Shown piece by piece: positions 42,859 to 50,671 of a stretch of DNA of 64,000 bases. This DNA is from Yunchengibacter salinarum (lineage in GTDB: Bacteria; Pseudomonadota; Alphaproteobacteria; Sphingomonadales; Kordiimonadaceae). The DNA lies in NCBI RefSeq assembly GCF_037658235.1, contig NZ_JBBJLN010000010.1, positions 62,001 to 126,000 on the forward strand, given 5' to 3'. Both the position numbers and the translations under genes were made by a program. Numbering within the stretch: position 1 is the first letter of the stretch; the number at the start of each line of letters is the position of its first letter. The notes under the pieces were generated by a model. It worked only from the letters and a program-made list of their open reading frames with translations. It made no database searches and was not told the origin of the DNA.

Positions 42859-44003
42859 CCATCGACCCGAACCGCGCCCTGGCCAGACTGGCCGTGATGT
42901 CGCCCGATGCGATCATCATTACGGATTGCCGGGGCCACATCACCCTTTTCAATCTCGGTGCTGAAAAGATATTCGGCTGGCGATTGGAAGACATTGTCGG
43001 CAAACCGGTCACCCGTCTGATGCCGGACAGCGCCGCCGCCGTCCATGATGCCCACATGGCCGGGTTTGCCCGCTCCAGCGAAACAGCCCGCTTCATGAAC
43101 CAGCGCAGACCCATTCAGGGAAAACGGCGTGATGGCTCTCTTTTTCTGGCGGAAGCAACCATCGTGCAACTTCCGCTGAATGATGATCCGCATTTCGGCG
43201 TCATCCTGCGGGACGTGACGGAGCGTGAGGAATCCCGCCGACGACTGGAACACGCCCTGAACGCAGCCACAGTCGCGGATCGCACGAAAAGCGAGTTCCT
43301 GCACCGGGTGAACCATGAATTCAAGACCCCGCTGAACGCCATAATCGGCTTTGCGGAGGTATTGCAGACCCACACCAATCTGGACGAAACAAACAGGCGG
43401 GCCTATCTGGACTATGTTCTGCATTCCGCGCGGGATATGCAGTCACTGGTTGAGGATGTGATCACCATCAGCGATGCCCTGGCCGAGAACAGCAGCGGCC
43501 ATCTGCGCGAAGACTGGGTGCCCGTCTCCCCCTTGATGGAAAGGGCAATCCAGGCCCACAAAAGCGCAGCGGAAGAGGCGGGCGTCACACTATCTTTCGA
43601 CTCTCCCGGCGATGTTGACCTGTATTGCGACGCCCGGCGCACATCCCGCGCCCTGTCCGCGCTGGTGGACAACGCCATACGCTTTTCCCCGCCGGAAGGG
43701 GTCGTGCGGCTGTCCACCAGCCGCGAAGCCGATGGCAGCCTTAACCTGACCGTGACAGACGAAGGCAGCGGCATGGATCAGGAAACCCGGCAACAGGCGC
43801 ATCAGCCCTTCTTTCAGGCCGACAGCGGGCTGGACCGGCGCTATAACGGGCTGGGCCTGGGCCTGACCATCGCCGACATGATCATGAAACAGCATAGTGG
43901 CCGCTGCCAACTGGACTCAGCCCCCGGCAAAGGCACAAAAGCCACCCTGACCTTCAGCGCCGAGCGCATCCACCAACCAGCACCGCCGCCCGGCAACCCA
44001 TAG
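42843..44003 (+). CDS. PAS-domain sensor histidine kinase
   Basis: A 386-residue soluble kinase. A PAS domain (about residues 12-125, with SPDAIIITDCRGHITLFN and EKIFGW) senses a cytoplasmic signal. HisKA has the acceptor His in HRVNHEFKTPLNAIIGF (about 158-174) and the ATPase domain follows with ALVDNAIRFSP, DEGSGMDQ and GLGLGLTIA. There is no receiver or membrane segment and no response regulator next to it. ATG 42843 has GAGG upstream; an earlier in-frame codon would add 13 residues. Coupled to the tip-less chemoreceptor-like gene. Confidence 0.9.
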   Translation: MHDTLTIDPNRALARLAVMSPDAIIITDCRGHITLFNLGAEKIFGWRLEDIVGKPVTRLMPDSAAAVHDAHMAGFARSSETARFMNQRRPIQGKRRDGSLFLAEATIVQLPLNDDPHFGVILRDVTEREESRRRLEHALNAATVADRTKSEFLHRVNHEFKTPLNAIIGFAEVLQTHTNLDETNRRAYLDYVLHSARDMQSLVEDVITISDALAENSSGHLREDWVPVSPLMERAIQAHKSAAEEAGVTLSFDSPGDVDLYCDARRTSRALSALVDNAIRFSPPEGVVRLSTSREADGSLNLTVTDEGSGMDQETRQQAHQPFFQADSGLDRRYNGLGLGLTIADMIMKQHSGRCQLDSAPGKGTKATLTFSAERIHQPAPPPGNP

Positions 44004-44060
44004 CAACATCGCCCATGGGCCTATCCCCCGCCCGAAGGCGCGTGCAAAGAAACGGCGCAT

Positions 44061-44316
44061 TGGCGGGCCCGGAAAGGCGGGACCGTTGGTGCGGCGGAAT
44101 GACGGCTCGCTGTTGCAAGCCGTCCGCTGCGCGACCGAACAGTGGCTCTTACCGCTGCCACAGACCCCATTAAAAAACCCCCGCCTGATGGCGGGCCCGG
44201 AAAGGCGGGACCGTTGGTGCGGCGGAATGACGGCTCGCTGTTGCAAGCCGTCCGCTGCGCGACCGAACAGTGGTTCTTGCCGCTGCCACAGGCCCCATTA
44301 AAAAACCCCCGCCTGA
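44061..44316. repeat. 128-bp tandem duplication downstream of tRNA-Phe
   Basis: Two nearly identical 128-bp units (44061-44188 and 44189-44316) differ at only a few positions. Each includes a hairpin (ACGGCT...AGCCGT) and ends with the CCCCCGCC arm of the terminator. Short open frames that cross it are a by-product and are not annotated. It lies between the PAS kinase and tRNA-Phe, in the 3' flank of the tRNA. Confidence 0.95.
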
Positions 44317-44332
44317 CGGCGGGGGCTTTTTA
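44299..44332. terminator. Bidirectional terminator between the PAS kinase and tRNA-Phe
   Basis: CCCCCGCC (44306-44313) pairs with GGCGGGGG (44318-44325), with a TGAC loop; five or six T follow on both strands, so it can stop the kinase transcript and that of tRNA-Phe. Confidence 0.88.
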
Positions 44333-44333
44333 A

Positions 44334-44408
44334 TGGTGCCCGGGGGCGGAATCGAACCACCGACACGCGGATTTTCAATCCGCTGCTCTACCCCTGAGCT
44401 ACCCGGGC
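44334..44408 (-). tRNA. tRNA-Phe (anticodon GAA)
   Basis: On the minus strand the cloverleaf begins GCCCGGG and ends CCCGGGC-ACCA with encoded CCA. The anticodon stem GCGGA/TCCGC surrounds TTGAAAA (anticodon GAA) and the T arm CGGTGGTTCGATTCCG is normal. It reads UUU and UUC. Confidence 0.97.
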
Positions 44409-44485
44409 ATGGGTATTACTGGGCTGTGTGCGAGGGCTTTTAGCGAATATGGGCGGGCCTGTCCAGCCCTTGGCTGAAGGTTTTT

Positions 44486-44674
44486 TCAGCCTTCGTCGCC
44501 GTCGCTGTCCGCGGGGTCTGCCGCTTCCCGTTCGCCGGGCAGCACATAGGCGCCGCCAAACCACTTGCCCAGGTCCAGATCGGCACAGCGTCGGGAGCAG
44601 AAAGGGCGATAGTCAACCGTGGTGGGCTTGCCACATTCGGGGCAGCGAGCCCGGGTTGGTCTGGATGAATGCAT
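44486..44674 (-). CDS. yacG: DNA gyrase inhibitor YacG
   Basis: A 62-residue zinc protein with CPECGK and FCSRRCADLDLGKW, the YacG signature, whose four cysteines bind zinc. It inhibits gyrase by binding GyrB in E. coli. The acidic tail (AADPADSDGDEG) is probably disordered. ATG 44674 has GGAAGG upstream. It follows the RNase G gene by 15 bases and ends the housekeeping operon before tRNA-Phe. Confidence 0.93.
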   Translation of the reverse strand: MHSSRPTRARCPECGKPTTVDYRPFCSRRCADLDLGKWFGGAYVLPGEREAADPADSDGDEG

Positions 44675-44689
44675 GGCCACCTTCCTTGA

Positions 44690-46090
44690 TCAGCGATCCG
44701 GCAGCAGGGCCACATCCACGGCGCGACCCGTTTCCAGCCGCACCTGACGATGGGTTTCCTGCCCCAGACCATCCAGCAGGGCCGGATGCGCTTCCAGCCA
44801 GCGGGCCGCCGCCTGCGGCAGGGTGAGCACCAGTGTGCCCGGCGCCTTGTCCCGGCCCAGCCGGGCAGCGCGGCGCAGCAGGTCCAGCACCTGCATATCC
44901 GGCGCCGGGCGGGGTATGCCGGGGCTCAACATGCGTTGGCGCAGGGACCGCCCCCGCCGCTTGCGGCTGAATTCCATCAGGCCGAAGGGCGAAATGCCGC
45001 CATGATGCACGGGCACCGGATCATCCCGAAGCGCCCTGTCCAGCACGGTGATCACCGCTTGCGTCACGGCCTTGCTGCAATCGATGAAATCCACCACCAC
45101 CAGGCCGCCAATATCCTGAAAGCGCAGATGAAAGGCCACCGCCAGAGCGGCTTCCATATTCACCTGCCGCTTGGCCTCGGCGGGCGACAGGCTGGCCAGT
45201 GCCGCGCCCATATTCACATCCACCGTGGTCAGCGCGCGGGTTTCTTCAATCCCGATCCAGCCGCCCGATGGCAGGTCGATCCGCTCCGCCAGCGCCTCGT
45301 CAATGGCTTCATCGACCCCGAAGGTCTCGAAGGCGGGCTCCGCCCCGTCATGGCGCACGATCCGCGGGACCAGATCAGGCCAGTGTCGCCGCGCGAGGGC
45401 CAGAAGCTCCCGGTGCGCCGGGCCCCCATCCACCAGAATCGCCCCGTCCCCGTCATCCGCGACCAGAAGCGCCTGCTCGGCGGGCGTCCAGGCAAAGCGC
45501 AGGCCCGGCTCCCCCGGCGCGCCCTGCAAGGCGCCCACAAGCCGCTCGGCCTCGGCCACCACATGGTCGGCGGCCACGTTTTCGGCCCGCCCGCGCACCA
45601 CCACGGCGGCGGATGTGGCCAGCGGCGCCAGCCGGTCAGACAGGGCGGCCTGCATCTTTGGGGAAATATCCTTGGAGAAATTGAGCCGGCCCTTGCCGCT
45701 TTCCACCACCACATAGCGCCCGGCCAGTTTGGGCCTGGGAGTAACCGGGAACCCCTTGTCGAAGCGCTCCCCCGGTTCCGCCACCACCTGCACCCGCAGG
45801 CGGTCGCCCTCGCGGGCGCAGTCGGCAACGGCGCGGGCGTCGCGGGCCATCAGGCGGGCGCGGCGGAAATTCATCACGCCGGTGCGGCCCGCGCCCAGGT
45901 CCAGAAACAGCATGTCAAGGGCACCGTCCACCCGACGCACCACGCCGTCCATCACCGCATCCACGGGGCCGAGAGCCGGGCCAAGGGCGGGGTCGTCGTG
46001 GAAATGCACATCCAGCGGCAGATCGTCTTCGCCCAGATGGGCGCTGCGCCATTGCCCGATGCCAGGCTCGATCAGCAGACGATCAGTCAT
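44690..46090 (-). CDS. rng: Ribonuclease E/G family protein (RNase G-like) lacking the Zn-link cysteines
   Basis: A 466-residue endoribonuclease-like protein. The S1-like N-terminal part (VDAVMDGVVRRVDGALDMLFLDLGAG) and the catalytic DNase-I-like domain with TTVDVNMG and VVVDFIDC, which hold the two metal-binding Asp, are present, as is EFSRKRRGRSL. The CPxCxG zinc-link that joins RNase E/G dimers is not visible; SPGIPRPAPDMQVLD occupies its place. ATG 46090 overlaps the maf end by eight bases. It should process rRNA or mRNA 5' ends. Confidence 0.87.
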   Translation of the reverse strand: MTDRLLIEPGIGQWRSAHLGEDDLPLDVHFHDDPALGPALGPVDAVMDGVVRRVDGALDMLFLDLGAGRTGVMNFRRARLMARDARAVADCAREGDRLRVQVVAEPGERFDKGFPVTPRPKLAGRYVVVESGKGRLNFSKDISPKMQAALSDRLAPLATSAAVVVRGRAENVAADHVVAEAERLVGALQGAPGEPGLRFAWTPAEQALLVADDGDGAILVDGGPAHRELLALARRHWPDLVPRIVRHDGAEPAFETFGVDEAIDEALAERIDLPSGGWIGIEETRALTTVDVNMGAALASLSPAEAKRQVNMEAALAVAFHLRFQDIGGLVVVDFIDCSKAVTQAVITVLDRALRDDPVPVHHGGISPFGLMEFSRKRRGRSLRQRMLSPGIPRPAPDMQVLDLLRRAARLGRDKAPGTLVLTLPQAAARWLEAHPALLDGLGQETHRQVRLETGRAVDVALLPDR

Positions 46091-46784
46091 CGACCACCTC
46101 CGCCGCCGGGCCACCGCGATCGCTGGCGCCCACCATATGGGCGTTCAACCAGCCCGCCACCTCGAACAGCGGCAAGCCCACCACATTGGAATAAGACCCG
46201 GACAGATAGCGCACGAACATGGCACCCAGCCCCTGCACCGCATAGCCCCCGGCCTTGCCGTGCCATTCACCGCTGGCCAGATAGCGGGCCATGTCCTGAG
46301 CCCCCAAAGGCCGGAACGCCACCACGCTTTCCACCAGCCGGGTCAGCGTGCGCCCGCCCGGCAGCACCAGCGCCATGCCGGTGGTGACCCGGTGACGGCG
46401 GCCGGACAACAGGGCCAGGCATTGCCGCGCCGTGGCCGCGTCTTCCGCCTTTGGCAGAATGCGGCGCCCGGCGGAAACCACCGTATCGGCGGCCAGCACC
46501 AGGGCGCCGTCCGCATGGGGTGCCACAGCGGCGGCCTTTTCCCGGCCCATGCGCTCGGCATAGGCGCGGGGGCGCTCGTCCCGGTGCGGGGTTTCGTCTA
46601 TATCAGCGGGCAGGATATGATCCGGCACCACGCCTATCTGCGCCAGCAGATCACGGCGGCGTGGCGACCCGGATGCCAGAATCAGGCGGCGCGCGGCTGT
46701 GCCCGCCGCCAGGGGGCCGGTACCCAGACCGGTGCCGGGCGTGGCCGATTGGGCGCCGGGGTTGTCAGGCTCCAAGCCGGGCAT
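46083..46784 (-). CDS. Maf-like nucleoside triphosphate pyrophosphatase
   Basis: A 233-residue Maf protein, a house-cleaning pyrophosphatase for modified or canonical nucleotides (the dTTP/UTP or m7GTP branch is not distinguished here). LILASGSPRRRDLL opens the fold, LAADTVVSAG and GRRHRVTTGMALV carry further active-site residues, and GYAVQGLGAMFV and GSYSNVVGLPLFEVA end it. The first 30 residues are a Gly/Thr/Pro-rich extension absent from most Maf proteins, so a shorter start near the LILASGSP motif is possible. It lies between infA and the RNase G gene. Confidence 0.92.
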   Translation of the reverse strand: MPGLEPDNPGAQSATPGTGLGTGPLAAGTAARRLILASGSPRRRDLLAQIGVVPDHILPADIDETPHRDERPRAYAERMGREKAAAVAPHADGALVLAADTVVSAGRRILPKAEDAATARQCLALLSGRRHRVTTGMALVLPGGRTLTRLVESVVAFRPLGAQDMARYLASGEWHGKAGGYAVQGLGAMFVRYLSGSYSNVVGLPLFEVAGWLNAHMVGASDRGGPAAEVVDD

Positions 46785-46787
46785 GGA

Positions 46788-47006
46788 TTATTTGTAGCGG
46801 TAGGTGATGCGGCCCTTGGTCAGGTCATAGGGCGTGAGTTCCACCAGAACCTCATCCCCGGCCAGCACGCGGATGCGGTTCTTGCGCATCTTGCCGGCAG
46901 TATGGCCCAGCACTTCGTGGCCATTTTCCAGTTCCACCCGGAACATGGCGTTGGGCAGCAGCTCAACCACCGTACCGCGCATTTCCAGCACTTCTTCCTT
47001 AGCCAT
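46788..47006 (-). CDS. infA: Translation initiation factor IF-1
   Basis: A 72-residue S1-like IF-1 that occupies the ribosomal A-site during initiation. The family pattern is nearly complete: EEVLEMRGTVVELLPNAMF, RVELENGHEVLGHTAGKMRKNRIRV and LTPYDLTKGRITYRYK. GGAGAGTTC precedes the ATG. It lies between the phosphatase gene (110 bases upstream) and maf (three bases downstream). Confidence 0.98.
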   Translation of the reverse strand: MAKEEVLEMRGTVVELLPNAMFRVELENGHEVLGHTAGKMRKNRIRVLAGDEVLVELTPYDLTKGRITYRYK

Positions 47007-47121
47007 GAACTCTCCGTTTCCTCGTCATGGGGCAGCAGGTCCGGGCACCATCGCCCGCGCGCCCCGCGCCCATCCAATTTGGGGCCATACATGATGGACC
47101 GCAGGCAAAAATGCAAGATGT

Positions 47122-47538
47122 TTAAGCCTCAGCCAGCAAGGCGGCGATCCGGCGCTTCAATTGATCCCGCACGCTGCGATAGGCGGCCAGAAGCTGCGCC
47201 CGGCTGCCGTCATCCGCGCCCGGATCGGGAATGGGCCAGTGCAGCAATTTGCCGCTGTCCGGGCCCAGCGCGCGCTGCATCGCCCCCAGAGCCCCGTCTG
47301 TCAGGGCCACCACCCTGTCAAAGTCGGCCAGGTCCACCCGGTTGAGCGCCCTGGGCGCATGGTCGGCGATATCGATGCCCGCCTCCCGCATCACGGCCAC
47401 GGAAAACGGGTCCAGCATACCGGGCACCAGCCCCACAGACGCCACATGTAGCCCCGGCGCCGCCATCTGGCGGGCCAGCGCTTCCGCCATCGGGCTGCGC
47501 ACCGCATTCTGATTGCAGACGAACAGAAGGCTTTTCAC
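47122..47538 (-). CDS. Low-molecular-weight protein tyrosine phosphatase family protein
   Basis: A 138-residue protein with the phosphate-binding loop CNQNAVRS (C-X5-R-S) near the N-terminus and the later acid region WPIPDP. It belongs to the LMW phosphatase / arsenate-reductase fold; the gene order between UPF0262 and infA is conserved in alphaproteobacteria. Phosphatase activity on proteins is likely but untested. The start is GTG 47538 with GGGAGGG upstream. Confidence 0.9.
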   Translation of the reverse strand: MKSLLFVCNQNAVRSPMAEALARQMAAPGLHVASVGLVPGMLDPFSVAVMREAGIDIADHAPRALNRVDLADFDRVVALTDGALGAMQRALGPDSGKLLHWPIPDPGADDGSRAQLLAAYRSVRDQLKRRIAALLAEA

Positions 47539-47587
47539 CCTGCGCCCTCCCCCTTCATGATCACAGTCCCGGCCCGGCGCCGCGCGC

Positions 47588-48085
47588 TCAGCGGCTGCCC
47601 TTGGCCTCGGTCATGTGCAATGCCGAAATTAGCGTGAACAGGCGCCGCGCCGTGTCCATATCCAGCGTCACCTTGCCGTCCAGCCGGTCCCGAAGCTGCT
47701 CGCTTCCCTCATTGTGCAGGCCGCGCCGGCCCATATCGATGGCCTCGATCTGGCTGGGGCTGGCGCTGCGAATGGCCTCGTAATAGCTGTCGCAAATGGC
47801 GAAATAATCCCTGATCACCCGGCGAAGCGGCGACATGGACAACCGGAAGCTCATCAGCGGACGATCATCATCGGTGAACACATCGAACACCAGCCGCCCT
47901 TCCTGCTTGGCCAGCGACAGCTTGTACGGCCCTTCATAATCCGGGTCGGACGTGTGCACCAGCCGAAAGCTGTTCTCTTCCAGCAGGTCGAATATGGCCA
48001 CGCGGCGCTCGTGCTCCACGTCCGCGCTCCACCGGCCCATGGTGGATTCGTCCAGATCGACGGAGATGAGCCGGTGATCCGCCAA
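47588..48085 (-). CDS. UPF0262 family protein
   Basis: A 165-residue protein of an alphaproteobacteria-specific family of unknown function. The conserved blocks are DVEHERRVAIFDLLEENSFRL, LSLAKQEGRLVFDV, SPLRRVIRDYF and IEAIDMGRRGLHNEGSE. The start is probably TTG 48085, five bases after the hisD stop; no ATG gives the usual N-terminus. It sits in the conserved hisD - UPF0262 - phosphatase - infA order. Confidence 0.9.
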   Translation of the reverse strand: MADHRLISVDLDESTMGRWSADVEHERRVAIFDLLEENSFRLVHTSDPDYEGPYKLSLAKQEGRLVFDVFTDDDRPLMSFRLSMSPLRRVIRDYFAICDSYYEAIRSASPSQIEAIDMGRRGLHNEGSEQLRDRLDGKVTLDMDTARRLFTLISALHMTEAKGSR

Positions 48086-48090
48086 AACGC

Positions 48091-49401
48091 TCAGCCCTCC
48101 CCGGCGCCATTGCCGGAAAGCCGCAGCCGAACGGACAATGCATGGGCGCCAAGCCCTTCCGCGTCGGCCAGCCGTGCCGCCGCATCGCCGATCCGGGCCG
48201 CGCCAGACGCGCCGCAGCCCACAAAAGTGGTGCGCTTCATGAAGTCGGTCACGCCCAGGCCGCTGGAAAAGCGCGCCGCGCGGGACGTGGGCAGCACATG
48301 GTTCGGCCCGGCCACATAATCGCCCATGGCTTCCGGGGTATGGCGGCCCAGAAAGACCGCCCCCGCATGGCGCACCCGCGCCATCAGCGCGTCCGGGTCC
48401 GCCACGGCCAGTTCCAGATGCTCCGGCGCGATGCGATTGATCAGCGCCGGGGCATCGGAAAGGTCCGGCACGGTGATGATGGCGCCGAAGCGCTGCCAGC
48501 TTTCGCCCGCAATGTCCCGCCGGTCCAGCCGGGCGAGCGTTTCGGTGATGCTGACCGTCACCCGGTCGGCAAAGGCGGCGTCATCGGTGATCAGAATGGC
48601 CTGGGCGGCGGTGTCATGCTCCGCCTGCGACAGCAGGTCGGCGGCGATCCAGTCCGGGTCATTATCGCCATCCGCCACCACCAGAATTTCGCTCGGCCCG
48701 GCAATGGTGTCGATCCCCACGCGGCCAAACACCTGCCGTTTCGCTTCCGCAACGAAAGCGTTTCCCGGCCCGACAATCTTGTCCACCGGGGCGATGCGCC
48801 CGGTTCCAAAGGCCAGCGCCGCCACGGCCTGAGCGCCGCCGACGCGGTAAATCTCGTCCACCCCCGCCACGCGGGCCGCGGCCATCACCAGCGGGTTGAT
48901 CACCCCGTCCGGCGTGGGCACCACCATGACCAGCCGGTCCACGCCTGCCACCTTGGCCGGCAAGGCGTTCATCAGCACCGAGGACGGATAACTGGCCGTG
49001 CCGCCGGGCACATACAGCCCCGCCGCCTCCACCGCCGACCAGCGCTGGCCGAGCCGCACGCCCGCCGCATCCGTGTAATCCAGCCCTTCCGGCTTCTGCC
49101 GCGCATGGAAGGCCCTAATGCGATCCGCCGCCATTTCCAGCGCGGCCAGCGTTTCCCGATCCACCTGATCGGCGAAACTGTCCCGCGTGGCCCGGTCCAG
49201 CGCGAGCCCGTCCACATCCAGCGTGAAACGATCGAACCGGGTGGTCAGGTCCACCAGCGCCGCATCCCCGCGGGCGCGCACGTCCGCAATAATGCCGCGC
49301 ACGGTATCGCTCACATCCGCCGCATCGTCCTGGCGCCCGTCCAGCAGGTTGGCAAAGGCCGCCTCAAAGTCGGGCGCGTTCGCGTCAAGCCGCCGCGTCA
49401 T
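48091..49401 (-). CDS. hisD: Histidinol dehydrogenase
   Basis: A 436-residue zinc enzyme that oxidises histidinol to histidine in two steps. Family blocks are YVPGGTASYPSSVLMN, VGGAQAVAALAFGT, KIVGPGNAFVAEAKRQV, IAGPSEILVVADG, and DLLSQAEHDTAAQAILI with zinc and catalytic residues, then PEHLELAVADPD. It overlaps hisG by 17 bases, so the two histidine genes are coupled; the other his genes are elsewhere. Confidence 0.97.
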   Translation of the reverse strand: MTRRLDANAPDFEAAFANLLDGRQDDAADVSDTVRGIIADVRARGDAALVDLTTRFDRFTLDVDGLALDRATRDSFADQVDRETLAALEMAADRIRAFHARQKPEGLDYTDAAGVRLGQRWSAVEAAGLYVPGGTASYPSSVLMNALPAKVAGVDRLVMVVPTPDGVINPLVMAAARVAGVDEIYRVGGAQAVAALAFGTGRIAPVDKIVGPGNAFVAEAKRQVFGRVGIDTIAGPSEILVVADGDNDPDWIAADLLSQAEHDTAAQAILITDDAAFADRVTVSITETLARLDRRDIAGESWQRFGAIITVPDLSDAPALINRIAPEHLELAVADPDALMARVRHAGAVFLGRHTPEAMGDYVAGPNHVLPTSRAARFSSGLGVTDFMKRTTFVGCGASGAARIGDAAARLADAEGLGAHALSVRLRLSGNGAGEG

Positions 49402-50047
49402 CGGCCACCGCCTTTCTGAACCGGTCGATCCATCGGGTCACGGGCCCGGGGTTTTTCTTGAAGGCGGGGCGGTTCACCACCAGCCGGGACGTGATATGCG
49501 TCAGCACTTCCACTTCCCTTAGATGATTGGCCTTCAGCGTGCCGCCGGTGGACACCAGATCGACGATCCGTTCCGACAGGCCCAGCGCCGGGGCCAGTTC
49601 CATGGCGCCATTGAGCTTGATACATTCCGCCTGAATCCCGCGCGCGGCAAAATGGCGCCGGGTCAGATTGGGATATTTGGTGGCCACCCGAATGTGCGAC
49701 CGACGCGCCGAGGCGGTGTGATCCGCGCCCTCCGGCACCGCCAGGGATAGGCGGCAATGGCCGATATCCAGATCCAGCGGGGAATACAGGTCGCCATAAT
49801 CGAATTCCTGCAACACGTCATTGCCCACCACCGCCAGATGCGCCGCGCCAAAGGCGCAGAACGTGGCCGCATCAAAGGCGCGCACCCGGATGATGGATAC
49901 ATCCGGGTCGTTGGTGGCGAACTGCAACTGGCGGGAATCCGGGTCATCGAAGGCCGCTTCCGGCTCCAGCCCGGCCCGGCGCACCAGCGGCATCACTTCC
50001 TTCAGGATGCGGCCCTTGGGCAGCGCCAGCACCAGTTTCTCGGTCAT
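49385..50047 (-). CDS. hisG: ATP phosphoribosyltransferase, catalytic subunit
   Basis: A 220-residue HisG of the short type, which needs a HisZ regulatory subunit (not seen here) for full activity. It makes phosphoribosyl-ATP, the first step of histidine synthesis. LVLALPKGRILKEVMPL starts it, with DVSIIRVRAFDAATF and LDIGHCRLSLAVPEG, SERIVDLVSTGGTLKAN for PRPP and the HisD-side C-terminus. ATG 50047 has AAGGGA upstream; an upstream in-frame ATG would add 13 residues. Confidence 0.95.
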   Translation of the reverse strand: MTEKLVLALPKGRILKEVMPLVRRAGLEPEAAFDDPDSRQLQFATNDPDVSIIRVRAFDAATFCAFGAAHLAVVGNDVLQEFDYGDLYSPLDLDIGHCRLSLAVPEGADHTASARRSHIRVATKYPNLTRRHFAARGIQAECIKLNGAMELAPALGLSERIVDLVSTGGTLKANHLREVEVLTHITSRLVVNRPAFKKNPGPVTRWIDRFRKAVADDAAA

Positions 50048-50117
50048 AAGCTGATCCCTTGTCTCAGTGTTCGTCATACGGGGCATACGTCCCGCCAGCC
50101 TATCCTGCCAGCCCGGT

Positions 50118-50570
50118 TCAGGCGGCGCCGTGGCGCGGCTGGCGCCTGGCCCGCCAGGGCGGGCCCAGATCGGTCAAAATCACGTCCGGCGCCTCCACGG
50201 TCAACGCCACGTCCCGGTCCCCGGAAAAGGACAGCAGCAGCTCCAGGTCCGTTTCACCGCTGTCGGCCCCCGGCTCCAGCCCATGGCCGCGCACGGCGAG
50301 CAGGTTCAGCACATGGTCTTCATCCTCTGGGATGTTTCGCGATTTCACCGCGCGCACGGCATTGAAATGCAGCGCCGCGCGCACGCGTTGCCGCTTGAGG
50401 CCGAACAGCGCCCGCTTTTCCCAGCAGAACCGGTTGGCGATCAGGGTGAACCGCGCGGCCCCCTTTTCATACGCCATGTCGCCCACGCGCACCGTGGCAT
50501 CCTGCATGATGCTGGACAGGACGGTCAGGTCTTCCGCGGTGCGGGCCATCAGTTTCAGGGGCTGACTCAT
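50118..50570 (-). CDS. DUF2948 family protein
   Basis: A 150-residue protein of an alphaproteobacterial family of unknown function. Core blocks are LKLMARTAEDLTVLSSIMQDATVRVGDMAY, RFTLIANRFCWEK and LHFNAVRAVKSRNI. Its place between murA and hisG is the conserved one. ATG 50570 fits the family's usual N-terminus. Confidence 0.9.
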   Translation of the reverse strand: MSQPLKLMARTAEDLTVLSSIMQDATVRVGDMAYEKGAARFTLIANRFCWEKRALFGLKRQRVRAALHFNAVRAVKSRNIPEDEDHVLNLLAVRGHGLEPGADSGETDLELLLSFSGDRDVALTVEAPDVILTDLGPPWRARRQPRHGAA

Positions 50571-50671
50571 GGGTAAAGCCGTCTCCGGGCCAGTGGTGAT
50601 CCGATCGGCGGGCGACACCCTTCGCGCGCCGGGCCTGTTCATATGCCGGGCCTGTGCGCTGCACCATAGGC

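Noticed and set aside
44086..44333. Short plus-strand frames across the 128-bp duplication
   Set aside because: They are by-products of a GC-rich duplicated non-coding unit and repeat each other.
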